In this document: positions 36,253 to 48,090 of the stretch, in pieces
Layout: each line of letters opens with the position of its first letter
Numbering within the stretch: the first letter of the stretch is position 1
NCBI RefSeq assembly: GCF_905475395.1
Contig: NC_058341.1
Span: 35,851,501-35,915,500, forward strand
Direction of reading: 5' to 3'
DNA from: Chrysoperla carnea
Lineage: Eukaryota > Arthropoda > Insecta > Neuroptera > Chrysopidae
Length of the DNA: 64,000 nt
Translations under genes and position numbers: made by a program
The notes under the pieces: generated by a model
What the model saw: the letters and a program-made list of their open reading frames with translations, nothing else
Told to the model about the DNA's origin: nothing
Databases searched by the model: none

Positions 36253-37132
36253 ATGAAGTTTATCAAAACTGTATTACATAAAACATTATTTTAGAATTTT
36301 GATAAGCTCAAAAATCAAATTTTAAGCCCCGTTTTTCAGCTTTTAAAATGGCCTTTTTGGAGTTTTTCCAAACATTTTACTGTTGACATCTCGAAAACGG
36401 AGAACTTTAAGAAAAAAATCACAAAGAGTCTTTTTGACGTTAAATAACCCAAAGCTCTCAGAGTAACTTTTACTAGGTTCAAAAAATGTCATTTAACTGT
36501 TTCTGTGGAAGGGGGAGAGGATATACAAAAATTGGACCAATAGGGTTTCTGGCAAGATCCAGAATATTAGTCTATAAGCTTTTCTAAACAAGAATCAATT
36601 GACAAAATGTTCAAATCTTTCGTTATGAGCCTGTAAATTGACTAGTAAAAACTAATTATGACATTTGATAATTGGCCTTTTTTGTCAACCCAATTTCTCC
36701 ATAAGCCAGTTCAAATCTACAAAAGAAAATAAGTTTGCGACTTTTACATACTCAATGACAGTGACCACCTATTCTAAAATATTAAAACATAAAAGGTCCT
36801 TGACTTGAATCTTGCAGATTTTAAATAAAAGACACATTTTGCATAGCTGCTTTAATATTATACATATTTTAAACAATATAGTTGACCAAAATAGGTAAGC
36901 TTTATAGTTTCCATCGCGGAGTGAAGACAATAATATTATAAATGCGTATTATAAAGCAAGCGCGATCGTTTACTTTAAATGGTAACGCAACAGTCCAAAC
37001 TTAGGTGTGTGTATATTGTGGTTGCTTGCTGCTTATATTATTATATTTTTTTTAAACTAGTTTGTTTATATAGACGTTTTTTATGTGCAAAAACTGTTTT
37101 GAATTTTGAATATCACAAATACAAAACTTTTG

Positions 37133-37850
37133 TATCATGTATACATGGAATTTTTCAAGTTATACTAAGTCTAGTCCCAAGTTAGGTGAGGTTAGAGTGG
37201 CTGTCCTGGAGTGAGACACACTTAGACCATAGGGTCCGTTGTGATGCTGAAAAGGAGCCGTCCCATTCCCGGCCACTACTCCATGAATCATTTGGACCTG
37301 TTCAAGGACAGCCATAGTGCTTTGACGTCAACAGACTTCAGGTCGGAGAGATCGTCAAAGAAAGGCTGGATCAAGTTAGTCCACATCCTCACTGTGACAG
37401 CTCCTGCAATAATCATGATTTAGACGTTCAGCGTCCTACCACCTAGCCAGTATCCTTAGAAGCCGCAGCAATTTTGCTAAAAAAGGCCCTTGGAAATGAC
37501 ATAAGATCTTCGGAAGGATTGTACTCAGACCATATCTGCCTTGTAGCACCACAAGTACGTTCCTCCCTCCATCTAAGATTAGCCTTTTTTAATATATCCC
37601 CTTTGATAGCCCCAAGTAAGTAACGCTTATAGATTATTTTGGTACAGGTGTGCATAAAATCACCATATTAGTCTATTTCCGGTTGTCCATCCGCCTGTCG
37701 ACATGATAACTTAAAAACGAAATGAGATATCAAGCTGAAATTCCTAGAGCCTCTTTGTTTTTATAGCGGGTTTATACCGTGTTTTATAGGTCAATTAAGT
37801 CATGGGTCCGTAAGACCCATCTTGTAAACCGTTAAGGCGCAAATATACAT
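37133..37850 (+). repeat. Family D repeat, copy 3, split by an insertion
   Basis: The first part (37133-37182) carries TATACTAAGTCTAGTCCCAA and the second (37611-37850) resumes with CCCAAGTAAGTAACGCTTAT and continues through TCCGGTTGTCCATCC, GAGATATCAAGCTGAAAT and GACCCATCTTGTAAACCGTT. Between them lies the LINE fragment. In intact copies CCAAGTT and GTAACGC are contiguous, which shows the insertion point. The copy stops before the usual family D 3' block. Confidence 0.75.
37183..37610 (-). mobile_element. 5'-truncated non-LTR retrotransposon (LINE) fragment
   Basis: It is inserted in a family D repeat and flanked by CCCAAGT at 37176-37182 and 37611-37617, a target-site duplication. On the minus strand the frame at 37443-37610 reads ILKKANLRWREERTCGATRQ then IWSEYNP, and further on YCRSCHSEDV, then in another frame FFDDLSDLKSVDVKALW. 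This order (WRE..CRQTK..W-like tail after the RNase H domain, then a CRSC zinc-finger-like motif) resembles the C-terminus of ORF2 of jockey/R1/LOA-type LINEs. Frameshifts and stops make it dead. The 3' end reads CACTCTAACCTCACCTAA without a poly(A) tail. GC is clearly above the surroundings. Confidence 0.7.
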
Positions 37851-38764
37851 GTTTGGTAAATATGTATGTTCTTGTTTATCTCTATGTCCATTGAGGAAGT
37901 GTGACTTACGTGACGTAAAAAACGTGGCTGCGTTAGGGAAAACGAGGGGGTGTAAATTTTATAAAATGATCTGATTCTTATAAGAAAAAATTTCATTTCG
38001 ATACCATCTGTACTGTACCTAATGTCCATTTAGAAGTTTCTAAACTAAGATGGTTGTAAATACATATGTAGCTTCGAGTTGGTTGATGTTCGCATGTTCG
38101 CATTAGTAGTTCATGAAAACGGGATTAAATTTAATAGGATAAAATTCTATCAAATAAAATTAACCAACGCCATTTAAATTTTTACCATTTTGTCGCATAT
38201 AAATACAAGGCAATTTTTGCGACATTTTTTATCTTGTTTTTGTCAATATTATCGAGGTATCAATTTAAATTAGAGTTTAAATTTATAATTACATGCAGAG
38301 ATAACTTATTTAAACTTTTGGTGTTCTGTGATCAATAATTAATTTTATATCTCCGAAACGATCTCACAATTCGAACCATTTATCAAACACAATTCATATA
38401 CATGTATTAAATTTTACAGATGCACATCTCAGACAATATCACAAAAGGATTTCTCACATAAATTAAGCCTCCCGCATATATTGCTTATAAAAATAGTAAC
38501 TTATGGTTTTAAATTTAAAGGTCAAATGAATAAATGGATTTCTTACAGATCAGCAACGAATTTTAGATTTTTAATCTTAACCAAATAAATATATAAACTT
38601 TGAACAAAACATTTTAAAATTCTATTTAATGTCAAATAAAAATATTTCGTCTTTGAGAACATTTGAAAGAAATACGAACATCGATATATTCCTGGACGTT
38701 ATGCGAGATATCTTAGGCTAAAACCATAGCAGCTTCTTTCGAACTCATAGTTTATTTTTAACAA
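37851..38764. other. AT-rich stretch, nothing recognised
   Basis: No gene or repeat boundary was identified. Confidence 0.55.
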
Positions 38765-39092
38765 CCTAGACCTACAAAAAAGGGGTGTTATAAGTTTTAC
38801 CGCTATGTGTGTGTGTGTCTGTCTGTGGCATCGTAGCGCCTAAACGGATGAACCGATTTTAATTTTTTTGGTTTCTTTTAAATAGTAATTTAACGGAGAG
38901 TGTTTTTAGCTATGTTTCAAGTGCGAGTTTAGGGTTCCGAATTCGAATAAAATTGGCGACGATCTTCAAAATACTTTAAGAAAAAAGGTAATTTAATGGA
39001 GAGTGTTCTTATATATGTATCAAGTGCGAGTTTAGGCTTCCGTAACCGAAAAAATTTGACGGGGGTTTTTTAAAAGGTTGTAAATTTCACTT
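38765..39092 (+). repeat. Family E repeat with two tandem units
   Basis: The head contains (GT)n, CTGTCTGTGGCATCGTAGCG and CCTAAACGGATGAACCGATT. Then two units follow about 110 bases apart: TAATTTAACGGAGAGTGTTT ... CAAGTGCGAGTTTAGGGTTC at 38885-38940 and TAATTTAATGGAGAGTGTTC ... CAAGTGCGAGTTTAGGCTTC at 38990-39042. The minus-strand copy at 2622-2835 keeps both units. No coding frame. Confidence 0.7.
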
Positions 39093-40123
39093 GTTAAAAA
39101 GTAACTCTCCTGCAGTCTAAAATAATTAAAATGTGCCATTTTTCAGTAGGACCTACTTTCAGTTCAAGAGAGTCAAGTATTAATATGCTACTGACTCTTG
39201 TACTATTTAATTATGAATTAAATAATAATAAATAACTTTAACAATAGTTCGCATTGCTATTTAGTGTATATATTTGAATATTTGAATGATGTCATTATTA
39301 ATAAATTTAGAATTATCAGTGTAGAATACCAGTTATATAATTTGTATAATAATTGTATAGTCTCTAAATTTAGACATTTGATTTAATACAATCAAATATC
39401 TTTTTAGCGGTGGGTGGGCGTCAGTCGAGGCTGAGTAAAAATCGATCAACTTTGTTTTAATAGATGTGTTTAAGAGCTAAAAATTCTCATATAATTTACA
39501 ACAAATCTATAGCATAGCGCTGGCTAGATTTGAGTGTGTAAAATTAGTGACCTAACATTTACCTTGTGCGTTGTTTAAAAGAGTCGTCCGTGTATAACAT
39601 GTTCTAGGATTGGAATGTGGTCGGTTTACCGTCATTACTTTTCCCGGAGGTATTCTTCAATATCTTAAGTTCTCATAGAATTTTATATCAAAATTTAGCG
39701 GTTTTTGAGATACTGTATCTAAAGATACTGTATGTAAAGTTTAAAAAGACTTCTTTTACCAGTCTTAAGCAGCACAAGCTTTGGAACGGGTTAAAAATAG
39801 GCATAAGCAATTCACATGACATGGTTGTGAAAAATATAGAAAGATTTCAACAAGAAAAATTTTTAAAGCTAATGATTTACAAAATCAAAAATTTTGTCCT
39901 TAATTCGCTTTTGTTGAAAAAATAGGTTGCGCTTTTCTCAACTAGATATAATTTTTTCTTTATGAAGATACCTCAAAGCAGTTTCGAATAAACTGGTTTC
40001 GTAACATATTTCTTTATGTGTTTCTCTAATATTTTATCATTCGAACTACTTCGTAACAGGTTCTAATTCTAAACAGCTTGTTTTATTTCATAAACTCTAT
40101 TGATATATTTGTCGTAATTTCAA
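39093..40123. other. AT-rich stretch, nothing recognised
   Basis: A 102-codon plus-strand frame at 39617-39925 begins at GTG, has no recognisable domain and no splice context; treated as chance. Confidence 0.5.
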
Positions 40124-40751
40124 CTTAAGGATGTATGAGCAGGACAACAATGTTTGCTTTAAAGGCTCAAAATTTTATAGGCAGACTTTTACTCAAAGAA
40201 TATGTGGTTATAGAAAGAATATATTTCAGTATAGGTATCCATGCAAATTTTTAAGAAAATAGTCAATGAAAATCGATATAAAATACATTGGCTCTTATAA
40301 ATGAGTCTAAAAAAATGACATATTTTGAAAGTTTTTGATAATTTTCACTTGTAATGAATGAAAACAAATTTAAAAAAAAAATTTTAATAGAAAGTAAGCA
40401 TATAAGCAATGGCATAGAAAAGAAAAAAACCAAGTGTCTCCATCCAAATAAGGGATGTAAGGGCAGGGTAAATTTAGGGTTGAAATTATTTCTATCTTAT
40501 TTTCAACTTGGATGATAAATTTTGTTATAACTTCATGAATGATATGAGCTTTGGTTTTCGAAATATCGAAAGCTGAATAATTAAACAAAATTTTCAATTT
40601 TCGATATTTTGAAAATTACGCCAGATATCGAAAAATTTTATTCTTACTTTTCTTCTTATATCGTCAAGTTTTAATATAATTTATCATCAAAATTGAAAAA
40701 AATATATTTTTTAAATTTGTGCCACCACCACCGTGTTCATACATCCTTAAG
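40124..40751. mobile_element. TIR transposon-like element, ~628 bp, non-coding
   Basis: The left end CTTAAGGATGTATGA (40124-40138) and the right end TCATACATCCTTAAG (40737-40751) are exact 15-base inverted repeats. The flanks (TTTCAA left, AAAAAG right) show no obvious target-site duplication. The interior is AT-rich with no convincing frame, so it is a non-autonomous element; superfamily not determined. Confidence 0.7.
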
Positions 40752-41850
40752 AAAAAGAAATGATGTATAGGGTGAACGTACGGAGCAACCGTCTATACAG
40801 GGTATAAACAAACAGCAAACCCTGTTAGCCATTGCATTTCTTGTTTCATAATAAATTCTAGTTACGCCTATGTCTATCAATAATTCAACTACAATCATTT
40901 CACATTGCTATTTATTTACTATTGGTGATTGGAATGCTAAAATAAATTGTTCAATTAATACTGCAATAATAAATTTTTCTATTTATTTAAACAATTGTAA
41001 TAACATGGTTTAACAAAAAAAATATAAAATAAAAAATAAAACAAAAAAAACCGGATTACAAAGAACTAGAATGGCGAGGTAATAGTCGATCGATTAAAAG
41101 AACATGTGAAAACAATTTGAGATAAATTTTTACTTAATTTCACCTTTTGATTTATAATATTGTTATCAGTTTAATATTTATTTAATTGTTTAATTGCTTC
41201 GAGAAATTACTTACAATCGACATATGTATAATTAAGAGCTCTTAACAAATGTACCTGCAGAATGTGGCACAAAAATTAAAGCGCAAGACCCTTATAAGAA
41301 TTCAAATAAATAATTATTAAGTTTGAAGTCTTCATCTGCTAATAATTAAAAATTTTTATTATAAATCGCTCTACAAGACTATCGATAACGCCTTCCTTAC
41401 TGTTTTAGATAAATTCGTTCATAACAAGGTACGACTAAATTTAGCCTGAAAGCTGCAAATTTCCTGTTCAAACAAGAAATTTCTTGTACAATTTAAAGAA
41501 CATGAAGAAGCTTGCTCACTTCTTGAGAGTTAACGTGAAGTTAAAATCTAAGTATTTAGGTATACAAATTTTTTTGCTATGAATGCACCGATTTTCCATC
41601 TATAGCTGTAAAAACTTATTTTGATACTACTTTTTTGGGACAGTCTGTACAGAGATATAAATTCATATTCAAACAGTGAAAACGCCGTTTATCACATTTA
41701 TAAATTTCCAATTGCAAGGCAATCAATGATAATAATTATAATTATTTTTAACATCTGTGTACCTTATGAATATTGTAATTACTTTTAATATTTTTGATGA
41801 TTAATGAAATTAATTTTATGGAAACTGCAAGTTGTTTAATTTTTTAATGC
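40752..41850. other. AT-rich stretch, nothing recognised
   Basis: No gene or repeat boundary was identified. Confidence 0.6.
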
Positions 41851-42014
41851 TGTGGCCAGACACGAAGATGAACATCAAACAATAACGAAACTAGGCAAGT
41901 ATCAAATGGGTATCATCACATAATGAATGGATTGTATTGTATTCACTTTGCGATGTTTGATACTTGCCTATTATTTTCGTTGTTATTTGGTGTTCGCCTT
42001 CGTGTCTGGCCGTG
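41851..42014. mobile_element. Hairpin MITE, ~164 bp
   Basis: The two halves are inverted copies for about 70 bases: GGCCAGACACGAAGATGAAC, CATCAAACAATAACGAAA, AGGCAAGTATCAAA on the left and TTTGATACTTGCCTA, TTTCGTTGTTATTTGGTG, TTCGCCTTCGTGTCTGGCC on the right. TTTAAT lies immediately outside on both sides (about 41843 and 42016), a possible short target-site duplication. No coding content. Confidence 0.75.
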
Positions 42015-42128
42015 GTTTAATACAAACCAGTCTTCTCTTTTATTCCACATAAACACCTGATACATGTGCACACCTACGTTTAGGTCAACAAATATTTTGT
42101 TAATTAAATTTATATTATTTTGATATCA

Positions 42129-42679
42129 AAACAAGTAAAAAACAAACAATTAACTGAGTTAATTGGAAATATACCATGTATAGACAGTGTTGATTACGCA
42201 ATCGTTTTTTTTTTACGTCACGTAAGTAAAGAAAGATATCCATTCTTATATAGGCACACACAGATGACTGATATTCCCATATAATACATACTATAAAATA
42301 AAACAGTGATGTTTATGTAAAAATGTTGTTATAAGGAATAGAATTCAGACAAAAGTTGTTATAAGGAATATTTTTTACAATTAAACTTTTGTACTAACTC
42401 TCACGGTTTACAAGATAAGTTCTACGGGCCCAAGACCCAATTGATCAATGTTGCTCATGTACGAACTCGTCCTCACTTTTTACGTCGTAAGCACACTATA
42501 AATATTTCAGCTTGATATCTATTTGTGTTTTTGCAAATAGGCTGAAACATTAGGCTGACTTTAGATGATTTTATGAACATCTATACCAAAATTTTCTTCG
42601 TAGCATCAATATTTTTAAGCGTTACAAACTAGGGACTAAACTTTATATACCTTGATATATTTCAAATATACAAGGTATA
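42129..42679 (-). repeat. Family D interspersed repeat, copy 4
   Basis: Minus-strand copy with all family blocks (AGTTTGTAACGC or its variant, TATTGATGCTACGAAG, GAGATATCAAGCTGAAAT-like, GAACTCGTCCTCAC on the plus strand, AAACATCACTGTTTTA-like). At 42150-42168 the terminal motif is a perfect 19-base palindrome, CAATTAACTGAGTTAATTG. The segment GTTGTTATAAGGAATA is duplicated locally near 42325 and 42355. Confidence 0.75.
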
Positions 42680-45600
42680 AATACTCAGATTATTTATTAT
42701 CTCGATTTTGGTAAACATATCCGTATGTATTTACTTTGACTCATTGATAATAATAAGTTAACTCTTAACTTGTAACGTGGGAGCCGCACCTTGATGGTGT
42801 TAGCAAAACAGACTGTGGCAAAAGTAAGTATAACGCGTTCTCATCTTTTTTTGGTATAATATCATACTCATTACATGTTGGCTTTTAAGAACGAAAGTAG
42901 AAATTTAAATGTTTAGGGACGGCCCGATTAGAGGTCAGTCGGTTGATCTTTTTAAAAAGTTAATGAGAGTTTTTTTTTTTTTCATTTACCATTAATCTTC
43001 TTCAAAAAATAAAAAGTAAAGAAATATTTTTGTAATAAAATAAAAGTAAAGAAAATTTCAAAAGTAATTTTTGGAACCAATTTGCCAAGACTTTTTCTGA
43101 TCAAATTGCCTGCCTTTTGGTTCCTCATGTTTCCTATCCTTTGGTAATATTTTTATGACTCCAACTAGTATTTAATTTTCAGTTAATTTTCTTTAACTTG
43201 TAACGAGTCTGTCACGTATTTATTGCCACAGACCCATCTGCCATTGATACATCCAATTTTTTTGGTACTTAATGTACATAATGTCATCATTTTTAGCTTT
43301 ACGCGTGATTTTTGGTTTTTCTTTTCGTAAATTTTGACAACTTTGATACCTCACTTCACCTTTAATACTTATCTGCTCTTCGTTTTCATTTGGGATCTTT
43401 TCTACAATTGGTACTCATTCATCATATCGCATTCACTTACAGGCTAGCAGATCCTCGCGTTCTCTATATTTATGATTACATTTAGTTCCTTTTTTCATAA
43501 ATTTTCAATTGGACTCAGTCTACCAGTTACTTATTTCCACAAGAACCTATCTCTATTCACATAATCTTACTATTTTTATCGCTACACCTAGTTTTTCTTA
43601 TTTTCGGAAGGAAAAAAAACTTTGGAGTTTCACTTATATTTTTGACTATACATTAACTTATTTTTAAACGTTGAGTCATTTGAATTTTACTGAAATTAAA
43701 TTTTAATTAAATTAAAATTTAATTAAACATTTAGGAAAGGATTAGATGAATAAATAAATTTTTTTAAATATTTCAAAAGAAATATGATTATATTATTAAT
43801 TTTTATTTGATATTATCATTAAAAAAAACGTGTATGTAATGCATCATACAGAATCAAATTTCTACTGAAATAGCTTTAAAGTTCTTACTTATTGTCATAA
43901 CCTTTGTCTTAAAACACAAGGTAAAAAGTATTAAATTTCAATGTGTTAAATAAATTTTTTTTTATGATTATGAAAAAAGTAGTTTATGCACTTGACTCAT
44001 ATTTAATATGTTTTGACGTAAACATTCATGATATATTAAGATCATGACATTTTTTATCATTGTTTTTTATTTTAATCAGACAAATACTTACTATTCTTTT
44101 AATTTTGATTTATTTTGAAAACAAACAAAAAATATAAAAGATGTTGTCGAATCACCTAAAAAAAGATTATGATCAAGTCTTTTTGTTTTAAAGTTCGAAT
44201 ACGGACAAATATTCGAAACGCAGTCAATGGTTCTGTGACTTTTGAAAGTTTTCTCGAGTTAAAAGTTTTTTACCCGCTTACTATTTCATTTTGATAGTTT
44301 AAAGCTCATTCGCTCTATCAGTTTTCCGAGATCTATCATTTTCTGAGATCTATCTTGCCAGCTCTTGGGTAGGCGAATTACTTGTATATATGTTACTATG
44401 TTACGTTGAATAGACTTTAAAAGTAGAACAAAAATCTTTCAGTAGCTTTTATCTTTGGACAAATATTATCCCAAATATCCCTAATTTTATCTACTCTAAA
44501 CATATTGTTTTAATGGCGAGCAATGTACAAATTACTATCTCAAGGTTCAGTAAAAATTATTAAAAGTCACTATTAAGTTCTTATAAACTGTTTCCTCTAA
44601 AAGTTTCATCCCGTATGAAATCGATATCATTTAACTGCTGCTCCCATGCAAGAAATTTAACGTCGCAAAACTTTTGACGTTGTCACACAATATGACATTT
44701 CGTTGAACCCCTCCCTCCTCCTTAACGTGTGACGTAATTAATGGATGGTACTTTGGCTACTAAAGAAAATTTAGCGTTAAAATTATTTTCTTGACATAAT
44801 TATCTTTAAGTTCCAAATTCTCAGACACCTGCAGTATTCCGCGAACAAAATCTACTCAAAACTGTAATGTGATTTGTTTACTACGACATAGACCTTTCCA
44901 TTTAAAAAAGTGATTACCTTTTGTTTCGGACAGTTTGTGAAAAAACTAATGTGATAAAATGAATAACAAATATCTTGTATCTTTGTCCAACTTATTACTG
45001 TCTGCCCGAAACAATAATGAATCGTAATTGAAATGAAAAGGTTTAAGATCATAAATTAAACCAAAATAATTAAGTTTATTACTTTTTCTTACTGGAAGAC
45101 ATATTATTATCTTGTTTTCTCAAAAATATCTTTAAAAAATTTCTTTCCAGAATTGGTCCCTAGGGTTTTATGTCTGGATCCTGTCTAACGTAAAATTATT
45201 GAATATTCAGAATCCTAATGCCATAAATCTTAAACATAAATATTATGACTGTTCTACTTAACACAGGCTTGTCTTTTAGCTTATTCTTAATAATTGTATT
45301 CTTAATAATATACTGAATTTCGCAATTAACATGTAAAAGAAATGTGCGGCCATAATCAGTTACTCTCTTAGTAAGTATATTGCTATAGCAATACCCAAGT
45401 ACATAATCCGTTTCACGACAATAAAAATATGATGCAAGTTAAACCGATCTCGTTGATTCGAGCAACATATATAACGACGTATAATCTAGAGACGACCGCG
45501 GCATGCAAGCTAATAAACGTAGACCTACTCAACGGTTACAATAAATTATATGTTACGCAGGGTATAGAATAGACAAACTTTATATTACTACAAAACATAT

Positions 45601-46015
45601 ATCTATATATGTTACCTTGTACAATCGATAACTGACGCTGACCTAGTAACAAGGTACATAGATAGGATACAGATGTGGAGACAGTAACAGACGTATGGAA
45701 TATTCACACAAACCACCCACATATAAATGTTATTACGTTCAATTTATATCTTATAATTGAACTGGTCCAGACGCATACAAAACTGCATCATATGCAATGC
45801 AAAATGATTATATCCACTACATATGATAGCTTAAATATTATAACGTAGGCAAAATACATTTGAATGATCCGAAAGAGTTTTTATCTAGCATTTCTAAAAG
45901 TAGCTTTGGTGATACATTAATTTTCAATTAATAACCTATAAGATGTGTCCCATCATGACTACATTCAAATAATATAGTAATTAGAGTGAGATCATTTCAT
46001 AAGTATCCACCTTTA
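42680..46015. other. AT-rich stretch; unusual-composition patch at the right
   Basis: No gene was identified. Around 44670-44760 a GC-richer patch (CCCCTCCCTCCTCCTTAACG then TGACGTAATTAATGGATGG) resembles dispersed arthropod repeat sequence. From about 45350 to 45880 the sequence lacks homopolymer runs and has many CG dinucleotides, unlike its flanks, and may be an unidentified repeat. Confidence 0.45.
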
Positions 46016-46025
46016 ATAACTCTTG

Positions 46026-46337
46026 GCTAAATGGCCGAGCGATCTAAGGCGTTTGTCTTTGTCTGTTTGTCCATTTAGACTTAGGTTGCGGGTTCGAATC
46101 CAGGCAGCGGCAGTGTGAACAATTAATAATTAATGGGAGTGCAGAATTGATCACATTGTCGTCGCTTGGATAAGAACGAAGTAACCAACTCCACCCACAT
46201 CAAAATGTAATTGTTAATATGTTTGTAATTAAATAAATAAAGATTAACAAATAATGATGTGAGTGGTCTCTGTTATAGGCGTATATGTCAGAGAAACGGA
46301 GGTTAAATCCCACTATTATTATATTATTATTATTATT
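46026..46337 (+). mobile_element. tRNA-derived SINE, copy 1
   Basis: The head resembles a tRNA-Leu/Ser (long variable arm): A-box-like TGGCCGAGCGATCTAAGGCG from 46032 and B box GGTTCGAATCC at 46091-46101. The body carries GAATTGATCACATTGTCGTC, CCACCCACATCAAAATGTAA and GATTAACAAATAATGATGTG, and the element ends in an (ATT)n tail. It is flanked by ATAACTCTTG at 46016-46025 and 46338-46347, a perfect 10-base target-site duplication, so it was inserted by a LINE machinery in trans. Confidence 0.9.
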
Positions 46338-46395
46338 ATAACTCTTGACCTAATGTGATTACTGCTTTGAGTGAAAACACGTCGATTTAGATATC

Positions 46396-46773
46396 GAAGG
46401 AGAAGTTCAAAAATAGTACTTAGAGAATTTTAAGTTTCATCCCATCATCCCAACTTTGAAATTTCCACCTTCTAATATATCATTTGAAAGAGCATAAAAT
46501 TCTCTATTCAACACGATAAAAAAAATCGATCGATTGGTTCTTAAAATAGATTACCCAGAAGATTGAATTCATACCCGCAATCTTCTGTGTAGTCTATATT
46601 AAGAACTAATCGATTTCATGTTTTTTATCACGGTTAGAAGAAAGAATTTTCTGCTCTTTCAAATGAGGTATCACAAAGTACGAAGTGCCATTTGAAATTT
46701 CAAAGTTGAGGTGGGTAGGGGAGAAGGAATGAAATCTAAAATTTTCTAGATACCATTTTTGAACTTTCTATTC
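46396..46773. repeat. Foldback element with ~175-bp inverted arms
   Basis: The left arm 46396-46567 and right arm 46586-46773 are inverted copies with moderate divergence: AGTTCAAAAATAGTACTTAG pairs with the GATACCATTTTTGAACT region, CAACTTTGAAATTTC with GAAATTTCAAAGTTG, and CAGAAGATTG with CAATCTTCTG at the apex. The right arm carries a small extra segment. No coding content. Confidence 0.7.
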
Positions 46774-46795
46774 AAAATCATAATAAACAATCACG

Positions 46796-48090
46796 ATCAG
46801 TAGGCCGTTAAAATTGTTGCGATTTAATGAAAGAAAAATATAATAATATTTGTTTGTATTTTTTGGAGGAATTGCCTTTCAAAAGAGAATAACTTTTACA
46901 CCACCTGGTATTTCAAAAAATAAAGTAGTCAAAACATAATCAATATTTTTATTTATAGATATCAATATCCGGTTTTTGTATCGCAAATATTTAAAAGCAA
47001 AAAATCTGATATGAACGCCATATAGCTTTTAGTATACAGATTAGATTGCTAAAATAAATAAAAACAGGAACACAAAGCATAATAAAGACACAAAATAGCG
47101 AATTGATACGTGATAAAATTACTCATATCAGGTCAGGGTGATCACTTCGTATTTTAAGAGGATCGGAGACTAAGGGATCAAAATTATTATATTTTCAGCA
47201 AAGCAAATCAAAGTTTTGAAGATTCTAACTGTGGGTTTCAGAATTGGCCAACCACCTCATACGCTAGGAATCAAGCCTCGAAACTTTCACTTTTGCAAGC
47301 ACATTACGATTCCTGTTACTATATTTTATGGCTGGTTATGAAAATTTTTGGGACTTTTTTCTTAAAGGTGATTTTTAAGTACTTAGATTTTTAAACACGA
47401 CTCAAATATAATATTCGTTTGTACAAATTGAGCCTGAAAAAACTTCAATCACAAATTACAATTTAAATGTATAGACAACTTTCGTATGCATCACGTATAC
47501 ATGTTTTATAAAAGGAAGTAAAAATATTTTTTATGCGTAGATCAAAATTTTTGATAAATTTTAAACAATAAGTCATTTTAATATTTTAAATATTACGACA
47601 TTTACGTATAAAACCTACTACTACTGTTTTTAGTAAAATGTGTAAGTGATTTTTAAAGCTTAGACCTAGCAGTGAGAAAGTGTACTAAGGAAAGAAAAGA
47701 TATCTGTGAAGAAGACGCAAGAAAAGGTAGCTGAATGATGATTACAAGAAAAATGTGGTTGAACTATTACAGACGAAAAATGCATGCCCAGAGCTTATAA
47801 TAAGGAGCTTTACAATTTTGATACATTTTCTTTATCGATACATAAAAATTGTCCAAGCAGCCATAGTTTGAAGAATCCCAAATTTCGACATATTACGAAA
47901 TAATGATATCAAGTGGATCATAACAGGGAAAAAGTAATCAAAATTATTTTATTTTCAGCAAAGTCAAATGTAAGTTTTGCATTTTTATATGTAAGGAACG
48001 TGCCAATGGTAGGTTATTGGCCAATCAGCTGCAAGTAAACTAATTTTGTAACCGTATGGTTTTGATAATTTTGGAGAAAAAAAAAAAGAA
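46796..48090. other. AT-rich stretch, nothing recognised
   Basis: No gene or repeat boundary was identified. Confidence 0.55.

Noticed and set aside
43218..43413. 63-codon Lys-rich open stretch on the minus strand
   Set aside because: Bounded by stops, no Met start, no homology recognised. It may be a degraded transposon frame but cannot be supported.
43692..43726. A/T palindrome AAATTAAATTTTAATTAAAT...
   Set aside because: Low-complexity A/T palindromes arise readily by chance in this composition.
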